In this document: positions 7,313 to 13,071 of the stretch, piece after piece
Layout of the letters: each line of letters begins with the position of its first letter
Numbering within the stretch: the stretch's first letter is position 1
Source of the DNA: an uncultured Gammaproteobacteria bacterium
Lineage (GTDB): Bacteria; Pseudomonadota; Gammaproteobacteria; Pseudomonadales; Azotimanducaceae_A
Reading direction: 5' to 3'
Assembly (NCBI GenBank): GCA_913049565.1
Contig: CAJWZG010000049.1
Coordinates: 1 to 14,107 of the forward strand
DNA length: 14,107 nt
The notes under the pieces: model-generated
What the model was told of the DNA's origin: nothing
What the model saw: only the letters and a program-made list of their open reading frames with translations
The model's database searches: none
Made by a program: the position numbers and the translations under genes

Positions 7313-8188
7313 TTAAAGCCAATCCTGAGGTTTCAGATACTCGGCGAGCGCAGCCTCCTTACTACCAAGCTCAGGCCGATAATCATAGATCCACTTAACC
7401 AGTGGAGGTAGTGACGCTAGTACTGACTCGATTCTCCGGCCACTTTGCAGGCCGTATTTGGTACCTCTATCGATGGCGAGATTGAACTCTGCATAGCGAC
7501 CGCGCCGATAAAGTTGAAAATCCCGCTCCTTATCCGTGAACGAGCAATGCATTTGGCGCTCAAAAATGGGTTTGTAAGCGGTCAAGAACGAGTCACCGAC
7601 ACGCTTTACGAGCGCAAAGCTTTGTTCAAAACCGCCCTCGGCCCAGTCGTCAAAAAACAGGCCACCAACGCCTCTGGTTTCATTCCGATGCCCCAAATAG
7701 AAGTACTCGTCGCAGTTGTTTTTGAATTGGCGATAGTGGTCACCTACGGCATCTTTTGCAGTTTGGTGCCAAGTGACAATGTCATCGTCCACTGGGTAGC
7801 ACGGAGTCAGATCATAACCGCCGCCAAAGTACCAAACAGGTTCTTCCGCTTCGACATAAAAAAATCGCATATTCATATGCGTGATTGGTACATGCGGGTT
7901 GCACGGGTGCACGATGAGAGAGATGGCTGTCGCCTGAAATGCGCAGCCCGCCAGATGCGGGTTACGTTCAGTGGCAGCTGGTGGCAGGGATGCACCCTTA
8001 GAGTGGGTAAACTGGACAGCCGCTTTTTCGATATGGGCGCCGTCAGCTAGTACTCGAGGCTGGGACAATCCCCCATTAGGTGGTTTGATTTGCTCTGTAG
8101 AAAAAGTGGCTTTTCCGTCGAGCGTCTCTAACTCTGAGCAGATAGTGCTTTGCAGAGACAAGAAGTAATCGATTACGAGTTCAATCAT
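7313..8188 (-). CDS. hemF: Oxygen-dependent coproporphyrinogen III oxidase
   Basis: A 291-residue cytosolic enzyme (E. coli HemF is 299) that uses O2 to decarboxylate two propionates of coproporphyrinogen III, giving protoporphyrinogen IX for heme. Signatures visible are Pro-x-Thr-His-Met-Asn-x-Arg-Phe-Phe (H104, the conserved catalytic or metal-site His), Phe-Gly-Gly-Gly-Tyr-Asp-Leu-Thr-Pro (121-129), Gly-Gly-Leu-Phe-Phe-Asp-Asp (175-181), Tyr-Arg-Arg-Gly-Arg-Tyr-Ala-Glu-Phe-Asn-Leu (227-237) and Gly-Leu-Gln-Ser-Gly-Arg-Arg-x-Glu-Ser (246-255). The ATG at 8188 follows an in-frame stop by two codons, so no longer form is possible. No good ribosome site is seen; AGGA is about 18 bases away. 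The HemF rather than HemN route points to an aerobic or facultative host. The neighbouring genes show no other heme function. Confidence 0.96.
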   Translation of the reverse strand: MIELVIDYFLSLQSTICSELETLDGKATFSTEQIKPPNGGLSQPRVLADGAHIEKAAVQFTHSKGASLPPAATERNPHLAGCAFQATAISLIVHPCNPHVPITHMNMRFFYVEAEEPVWYFGGGYDLTPCYPVDDDIVTWHQTAKDAVGDHYRQFKNNCDEYFYLGHRNETRGVGGLFFDDWAEGGFEQSFALVKRVGDSFLTAYKPIFERQMHCSFTDKERDFQLYRRGRYAEFNLAIDRGTKYGLQSGRRIESVLASLPPLVKWIYDYRPELGSKEAALAEYLKPQDWL

Positions 8189-8254
8189 GGTTGGATCAGC
8201 CGTTCCTAAGTTGCTACCAATTGTAACCGCAAACCTCTCCCACGACCGTGAGTG

Positions 8255-8306
8255 TCGGCAAAATGACCGATTTTCGGCAATTCGCTTGTCTAACTTGGAT
8301 GCCGAA
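8255..8306. promoter_or_regulatory. Repeated TCGGCA half-sites between hemF and the acyl-CoA dehydrogenase
   Basis: The divergent spacer between hemF (start 8188) and the acyl-CoA dehydrogenase (start 8369) holds TCGGCA at 8255-8260 and 8274-8279, and its complement TGCCGA at 8300-8305. The last two extend to TTCGGCA/TGCCGAA with a 20-base gap. The direct copies start 19 bp apart, about two helical turns. This looks like a possible operator for a dimeric regulator of either gene, but no regulator is encoded nearby and short repeats can arise by chance. Confidence 0.3.
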
Positions 8307-8368
8307 AAAAAGCGCTGTTAAGGCAGGTGTTCATTTCTCGAGTGACGGTTATTAGGCATAATCTGTGG

Positions 8369-9949
8369 ATGGAAAACTTTAACTTCAAGCCGTACGTCGA
8401 CACTTTGGAAGGGCTGGTGCGCAAAGCCTGTGCCCATCTAGAAGGGAATCTGGACGAAGAGCAAATAGAGCTTTATGACTTGGCCTTCGTTCAAGCCGAA
8501 CTACTGGCGGCGCGAACTTTGATCGCACAGACGGATCAAGCGGCGCAGCTTCTGCCAGTTTGTCAATATTTCTGTGCGAATGCGGTTGTTTCAATCACGC
8601 AAAAGTTTGCCGTACGCCCACAGACGTTCGGGTTAACGGACTCGGAGTTGCCGGAGCTAGAGGCGCTACAAGATTTCTTGTCACCACATGCCATTGCTTC
8701 GCTGGGCCAGCACTACCTCGACCAAGGTTTACTCGAGGACGGCCTTGATGACGAAAAACGAATCATTCGCGATACGTTCCGAGAATTTGCGGACGATGTG
8801 GTCAAACCTCTGGCCGAAGAAGTGCATCGCAAAGACCTACTAGTGCCAGCTGAAATTCTTGAGCCCCTCAAAGAAATGGGGGTTTTCGGCTTAAGTGTTC
8901 CTGAGCGATTCGGCGGACTGAAGCCTGATGCAACTGAAGACAGCATGGGCATGGTCATCGTGACGGAAGAATTGTCGAGAGGTTCTTTAGGCGCTGCCGG
9001 TAGTCTGATTACTCGACCTGAAATTATGGCGCGGGCGCTGCTTGAAGGTGGAACCGAGCAGCAGCAAGCGAGGTGGCTGCCCCAGATCGCTTCGGGTAAG
9101 ACACTCTGCGCGGTTTCCGTTACGGAACCTAACACCGGGTCAGATGTCGCATCCGTAGCCTTGAAAGCAACACGTACTGACGGCGGCTGGCATCTGGATG
9201 GCGGCAAAACCTGGTGCACATACGCGGGAGCCGCCGGAGCACTGCTTGTCTTGGCTCGAACGAACACCGAGGCTGCTCCCGCACACAAAGGGCTGTCGCT
9301 TTTCGTTGTTGAAAAACCGACCTACGATGGCCATAACTTTGAGTACGAGCAAAGCAGCGGAGGCAAAATGACCGGCCGCGCTATACCAACCCTTGGCTAC
9401 CGAGGAATGCATTCCTTCGAAATGAGTTACGACAGCTTTTTTGTCCCGGACGATTGTCTGATTGGTGGCGAAGCGGGCGAGGGCAAAGGATTTTACTTCA
9501 CGATGCGCGGATTCATGGGCGGGCGATTACAAACAGCGGCCAGAGCCTGTGGTTTGATGCGTGCCGCATTCGAAGATAGCATCAGTTACAGTCAAGATCG
9601 GATGGTGTTCGGCCGTTCAGTCGCAAGCTATCCGCTTTCGTTGGCGAAATTAGCCCGTATGGGCGCACTGATTACGGCTTGCAAGGCGTTTACCAAGCAT
9701 GTCGCTGGTCTGATGGATCAAGGCCTGGGGCAGATGGAAGCTAGCCTTGTTAAGCTTTTCTCTTGTCGGGCAGCAGAATGGGTTACGAGGGAAGGGGTAC
9801 AGCTGCACGGCGGTATGGGATATGCGGAAGAAGTTGCGGTGAGCCGGTATTTCGCGGATGCTCGCGTGCTTTCCATTTTCGAAGGTGCTGAAGAGACGCT
9901 GGCGATTCGCGTAGTAGGCAAGTCTCTTGTCGACCAAGCCAGAAACTGA
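8369..9949 (+). CDS. Acyl-CoA dehydrogenase, (2S)-methylsuccinyl-CoA dehydrogenase-like
   Basis: A 526-residue FAD flavoenzyme that introduces a C2-C3 double bond into an acyl-CoA and passes electrons to ETF. It is well above the usual 380-400 residues: residues 1 to about 120 form an extra helical N-terminal domain before the standard fold. The FAD/substrate loop Thr-Glu-Pro-Asn-Thr-Gly-Ser-Asp is at 252-259. The catalytic glutamate is E505 in Ile-Phe-Glu-Gly-Ala-Glu-Glu. The long N-terminus, Gly-Tyr-Arg-Gly-Met-His-Ser, Gly-Arg-Leu-Gln-Thr-Ala-Ala-Arg-Ala and His-Gly-Gly-Met-Gly-Tyr-Ala-Glu-Glu-Val resemble, from memory, the Mcd enzymes of the ethylmalonyl-CoA pathway. No other gene of that pathway is present here, so the substrate remains open. 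I chose the ATG; GTGs at 8327 and 8342 are in frame, and none of the starts has a good ribosome site. Confidence 0.85.
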   Translation: MENFNFKPYVDTLEGLVRKACAHLEGNLDEEQIELYDLAFVQAELLAARTLIAQTDQAAQLLPVCQYFCANAVVSITQKFAVRPQTFGLTDSELPELEALQDFLSPHAIASLGQHYLDQGLLEDGLDDEKRIIRDTFREFADDVVKPLAEEVHRKDLLVPAEILEPLKEMGVFGLSVPERFGGLKPDATEDSMGMVIVTEELSRGSLGAAGSLITRPEIMARALLEGGTEQQQARWLPQIASGKTLCAVSVTEPNTGSDVASVALKATRTDGGWHLDGGKTWCTYAGAAGALLVLARTNTEAAPAHKGLSLFVVEKPTYDGHNFEYEQSSGGKMTGRAIPTLGYRGMHSFEMSYDSFFVPDDCLIGGEAGEGKGFYFTMRGFMGGRLQTAARACGLMRAAFEDSISYSQDRMVFGRSVASYPLSLAKLARMGALITACKAFTKHVAGLMDQGLGQMEASLVKLFSCRAAEWVTREGVQLHGGMGYAEEVAVSRYFADARVLSIFEGAEETLAIRVVGKSLVDQARN

Positions 9950-10015
9950 AATCACTCTCCACACAACGAATTACACCAATAACCGTTAATTTTCATTAAA
10001 AATCCAGGAGCAGTC

Positions 10016-11230
10016 ATGGACTTGAGTTTTTCAGAACAGGATCGGGCATTTCAGGCCGAAGTAAGGAGTTTCCTCGACGAAGCGTGGCCAAAGGAGATGC
10101 GAGATAAGCAGAGCCGAAGCGCATTAGGCAAGCTTTCCAAAGACGATTTGGTAGGTTGGCAGAAGCGTCTCGCCTCGAAAGGTTGGGCGGCAACCAACTG
10201 GCCGAAAGAATATGGCGGTGCGGCCTTCACGCCGACAGAGAGCTATATATTTGACGCAGAGCGTGCGCGGGTTGGCGCCCCCGGCGTTGTGCCTTTTGGG
10301 ATCACCATGGTAGCACCCGTGATCATGAAGTTTGGCACTGATGAGCAAAAAGCGAAATTTTTGCCTTCTATTCTTAACTCGGATGTCTGGTTTTGTCAGG
10401 GATACTCTGAACCGGGCTCAGGCTCTGACCTTGCCTCACTAAAGACAAAGGCCGAGGATAAAGGCGATCACTATCTGGTTAATGGAGTCAAAACTTGGAC
10501 TACAATGGCTCAATATGCCGATTGGATGTTCTGCTTAGTGCGAACCAGTAACGAGGATATTCGGCAAATGGGTATCAGCTTCATTCTTATGGACATGAAT
10601 ACCCCTGGAATTTCGGTGAAGCCGATCGTCACGCTGGATACGCCTGCTGAAGGCTATCAAGAAATCAACATGGTCTACTTCGAAGATGTGAAAGTCCCCA
10701 AGGAGAACTTGGTAGGAGAGCAGGGCAAGGGCTGGACCTGTGCCAAATACTTACTCGAGTTCGAGCGTGGTAATGCGTATTCGCCAGGCCTCAAGGGCGC
10801 TATGTCGCACCTAAAGCAGGTCGCTGCCGCTGAGCAAGACGGAGCAGGGCAATCATTCGCGGAGAGCGCCGACTTCATGAAGAAATTCAATGACGTCGAG
10901 GTTCAAATTTTGGCCATGGAAGCAACAGAGCTGCGTATTTTGGGCGCGCTAGCCGCGGGCCAAAACCTAGGGCCTGAAAGCTCTATACTGAAAACTCGGG
11001 GAACTGAGCTTCAGCAAGCAGTGACCGAATTGGCCTTGGAAGTTTCTGGCAGCTATGCCTCACCTCTGGATCAATCGACTCCGGCGCCTGGTGACAATTT
11101 TCAGTCCGTTGGGCCTCAAGCACACAATGGCGCAACCCAAGAGTACTTCAACACGCGCAAAGTCAGTATCTACGCCGGTTCGAACGAAATTCAGCGAAAC
11201 ATCATGTCTAAAATGGTGTTGGGCCTCTAG
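10016..11230 (+). CDS. Acyl-CoA dehydrogenase (FadE/PimC-like clade)
   Basis: A 404-residue acyl-CoA dehydrogenase of standard length. Order: N-terminal helical domain (1 to about 120) with Asn-Trp-Pro-Lys-Glu-Tyr-Gly-Gly, a beta-barrel with Ser-Glu-Pro-Gly-Ser-Gly-Ser-Asp (131-138), and a C-terminal helical domain ending in Ile-Tyr-Ala-Gly-Ser-Asn-Glu-Ile-Gln-Arg-Asn (385-395). The position that is Glu in medium-chain enzymes is A387. E250, in Leu-Glu-Phe-Glu-Arg-Gly, aligns by eye with the alternative base of isovaleryl-CoA dehydrogenase. The overall look is like the large subunits of pimeloyl-CoA dehydrogenase or the actinobacterial sterol-side-chain FadEs, some of which need a partner subunit. 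The partner could be the adjacent dehydrogenase, but that one looks self-sufficient. The ATG has a strong AGGAG site. The 66 bp AT-rich gap before it may hold its own promoter. Confidence 0.92.
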   Translation: MDLSFSEQDRAFQAEVRSFLDEAWPKEMRDKQSRSALGKLSKDDLVGWQKRLASKGWAATNWPKEYGGAAFTPTESYIFDAERARVGAPGVVPFGITMVAPVIMKFGTDEQKAKFLPSILNSDVWFCQGYSEPGSGSDLASLKTKAEDKGDHYLVNGVKTWTTMAQYADWMFCLVRTSNEDIRQMGISFILMDMNTPGISVKPIVTLDTPAEGYQEINMVYFEDVKVPKENLVGEQGKGWTCAKYLLEFERGNAYSPGLKGAMSHLKQVAAAEQDGAGQSFAESADFMKKFNDVEVQILAMEATELRILGALAAGQNLGPESSILKTRGTELQQAVTELALEVSGSYASPLDQSTPAPGDNFQSVGPQAHNGATQEYFNTRKVSIYAGSNEIQRNIMSKMVLGL

Positions 11231-11266
11231 GCGGATAAGCTGCAAAACGAGGCTTTTCTTGACACG

Positions 11267-11314
11267 AAAAAGGCGGGATTACCCGCCTTTTTTATTGAAC
11301 CGCAAAAAGCGGTT
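11267..11314. terminator. Bidirectional terminator between convergent genes, with a second hairpin
   Basis: A near-perfect stem (AAAAAGGCGGG at 11267-11277, ATTA loop, CCCGCCTTTTTT at 11282-11293) follows the acyl-CoA dehydrogenase stop by 36 bp and ends in T residues on the plus strand. The matching A run makes it work on the minus strand too. A second hairpin, AACCGC/GCGGTT with a five-base loop (11298-11314), overlaps the stop codon of the convergent cyclic-nucleotide-binding gene and would be transcribed just before the main stem from that side. Confidence 0.9.
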
Positions 11315-11900
11315 AGCTGTTGAAATTTTCGCCGTCGTAGTCTTTAAAAAGACGATCGCTTAGCGTGTCCGATATTTGACCGCCATAGCCCAGCCAATGG
11401 GAGATCCGCTTAACACCAACAATTGGTGAAGAGCTATCTTTAATCAAGTTGTGATACATCGTGCGGCGCTGATTTTCGAATCTGTTCTGAAGGATCGAGG
11501 CGATTTTCGTCACTATTTTGATGGCTACACGCGGGTGTTCTAACACGATACCGTCGTAAGACGATTTATCAAAAAATAGGTAGTCGCACTCAGTGCGCGA
11601 GACCACCGTCGCGGTTCTTTCGGCCTCCAAAATCAAATTGACTTCGCCTAGTAGGCCGGGGCCGGGGAAATGGGTCTGATGCATGGCGACGCTTTGTAAG
11701 TTCGCTCGCGCCTTGTAGAAAACCGAAAACTCGCCATTTAGCAGCAAGAATAGTTCGCTTCCACGATCACCTTGAGAAAGCAAGATGGCTCCTGCCTGCG
11801 CCTTACGCTGGTCAGCCACCTCGACAAGCGTTTCTGCTTCGCTCTGATCAAGGTCAGGAATCACCTTAAGGACTGTTTCTATGATGTCAGTCTTTTCCAA
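11313..11900 (-). CDS. Stand-alone cyclic nucleotide-binding domain protein
   Basis: A 195-residue soluble protein with one Crp/PKA-type cyclic-nucleotide-binding domain (about 15-140). The beta-roll is seen in Ile-Leu-Leu-Ser-Gln-Gly-Asp (39-45) and Leu-Phe-Leu-Leu-Leu-Asn-Gly-Glu (50-57). The phosphate-binding cassette runs from Leu-Leu-Gly-Glu (E86, ribose 2'-OH contact) to Glu-Arg-Thr-Ala-Thr-Val (R95, phosphate contact), so both key residues are present. A closing helix (about 121-146) follows, then a roughly 50-residue tail I do not recognise. There is no helix-turn-helix, kinase or channel, so it is not a transcription factor of the Crp type and probably acts by protein contact. An in-frame stop at 11931-11933 limits the upstream frame; the only plausible start is TTG at 11900. 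It follows the MBL-fold gene by 34 bp, probably in one operon. Confidence 0.88.
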   Translation of the reverse strand: MEKTDIIETVLKVIPDLDQSEAETLVEVADQRKAQAGAILLSQGDRGSELFLLLNGEFSVFYKARANLQSVAMHQTHFPGPGLLGEVNLILEAERTATVVSRTECDYLFFDKSSYDGIVLEHPRVAIKIVTKIASILQNRFENQRRTMYHNLIKDSSSPIVGVKRISHWLGYGGQISDTLSDRLFKDYDGENFNS

Positions 11901-11934
11901 GTCGTCGTCTCTCTTTGATGCCTTACGGCCTCAC

Positions 11935-12774
11935 TTACAATTGGTACTTTTGCGACTCGGTGGCAATAAACGTCTCGCCTTCCAACTTCTCCACCTCGGC
12001 CTTGATAAGATCAAGGTCGCTATCCACAACCCCAGGATTAAAACCCGCTAAAGCAAGTTTCTTCACTCCCAATTTTCGAGCAGTCTTATATCCCTCTTGC
12101 CAAGTCGAATGTCCCCAACCGCGAAAGCTTGGGTATTCGTCATCGGTATAAGCCGCATCAAATACCAACATATCCGCGTTCTCGCTGAGAGCTGCAACAC
12201 CCGGGTGCACTTCGTTGGTGTCCCCGTGTTCATGATCGAGGCAGTAGGCCAAAGCCTTACCGCCATGCTCAACGCGGTAGCCCATGCTTTCGTTGGGGTG
12301 GTTTAACGAAGCTGCCCGAACAGTAACGTCACCAATCTGCAGCGATTCGCCAGAAGAAATTTCACTGACGGATTGAACGCCTCGAAGTAACGAAAACGGT
12401 ACGGGGAAATTCGGCGGCGTCATCTGCCTTTCGAGGCATTCCAATATTGAGGCCCCATCGCGCTTCGGGCCTACGATATCAATTCTATTGTTCGGGTCGT
12501 AAGCTAGCTGAAAGAAGGGGAGACCCTGTATGTGATCCCAGTGCGTATGCGTTAACAAAAGAGTCATCGTTATGGGGTCACTGCTGTGAGCACGAACGTG
12601 CCGCCCAAAGCTTTGAATGCCCGTGCCAGCGTCCAACAAAATCGTTGCGCCACCGGCGTCAACTTCCACGCAAGGAGTATTACCTCCATAGCGAGCGGTC
12701 TCGGGCCCTGGCACAGGCGTTGAACCTCGTATACCCCAAAAGGTTACAGTCATTCCTGATGCGGAATTCGCCAT
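11935..12774 (-). CDS. Metallo-beta-lactamase-fold hydrolase, possible cyclic-nucleotide phosphodiesterase
   Basis: A 279-residue cytosolic MBL-fold protein of the PhnP/RNase Z-like group. It opens Val-Thr-Phe-Trp-Gly-Ile-Arg-Gly-Ser-Thr-Pro (10-20), followed by Tyr-Gly-Gly-Asn-Thr and Leu-Asp-Ala-Gly-Thr-Gly. Metal motif 1 is His-Thr-His-Trp-Asp-His (H76, H78, D80, H81). Further ligands are H159 (Asn-His-Pro-Asn) and D206 (Val-Phe-Asp-Ala-Ala-Tyr). Gly-His-Ser-Thr-Trp (221-225) is also family-typical. Relatives usually end with a His-His-Asp-Pro motif supplying a last His; here it reads Gly-Phe-Asn-Pro (244-247), so the second metal site may be altered. The ATG at 12774 has no clear ribosome site; an in-frame ATG at 12753 is possible. 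Its neighbours make a phosphodiesterase role attractive, but related proteins have other substrates, so this is inference. Confidence 0.85.
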   Translation of the reverse strand: MANSASGMTVTFWGIRGSTPVPGPETARYGGNTPCVEVDAGGATILLDAGTGIQSFGRHVRAHSSDPITMTLLLTHTHWDHIQGLPFFQLAYDPNNRIDIVGPKRDGASILECLERQMTPPNFPVPFSLLRGVQSVSEISSGESLQIGDVTVRAASLNHPNESMGYRVEHGGKALAYCLDHEHGDTNEVHPGVAALSENADMLVFDAAYTDDEYPSFRGWGHSTWQEGYKTARKLGVKKLALAGFNPGVVDSDLDLIKAEVEKLEGETFIATESQKYQL

Positions 12775-12819
12775 AAATTCTTGTACTCGTCTTTATGTAA
12801 GAGCCCTAAAACACCCATA

Positions 12820-12849
12820 AACTGGGCACCCAGTTAGGCTGGCATTATA
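12820..12849 (-). promoter_or_regulatory. Candidate promoter and overlapping operator for the MBL-CNB pair
   Basis: On the minus strand, TATAAT (12849-12844) is a perfect -10 hexamer about 70 bp before the MBL start. I find no good -35. Immediately downstream, where transcription would begin, AACTGGG/CCCAGTT forms a perfect 7-bp inverted repeat with a two-base centre (12820-12835). A repressor bound there would block initiation or escape. The combination is suggestive; the repeat could also fold as a small hairpin in the leader. Confidence 0.4.
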
Positions 12850-12983
12850 ACCTACAGCTCCTGAGAAGTTATACAGCGTTTTAGAACCATAATCGCAAGA
12901 TGCAGATTCTCCATGACTAGATAGAACTACCGATTCGAAAGAGCGTCACACTTGAAACTACCCGGCTGTGAATTGCTAACACT

Positions 12984-13006
12984 TTTGGTCTTGCATGCAG
13001 ACCAAA
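12984..13006. repeat. Inverted repeat upstream of the receiver-cyclase gene
   Basis: TTTGGTCT (12984-12991) and AGACCAAA (12999-13006) are perfect inverted arms around TGCATGC, which itself contains the palindrome GCATGC. The centre is about 77 bp before the GTG of the receiver gene. No T run follows, so it is not a terminator. It could be a regulator site or part of a leader structure. The rest of the 297 bp divergent spacer (12775-13071) shows no open reading frame or RNA gene that I can support. Confidence 0.5.
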
Positions 13007-13071
13007 GCTCTAGTCTACTCTGTCCCAACGATCAAAAAACATTAGAAAAGCACCAAAGATAAGAGGGGCGC

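Noticed and set aside
7445..8050. 201-residue plus-strand frame opposite hemF
   Set aside because: It lies wholly antisense to well-conserved HemF motifs and shows no family features.
8713..9288. 191-residue minus-strand frame inside the first acyl-CoA dehydrogenase
   Set aside because: Ser/Arg/Pro-rich shadow opposite the FAD-binding motifs; no signal of coding.
12946..12971. TCACA and TGTGA pair upstream of the receiver gene as a cAMP-receptor site
   Set aside because: The half-sites are in the reverse order to a Crp site and 16 bases apart, so they do not form a Crp operator.
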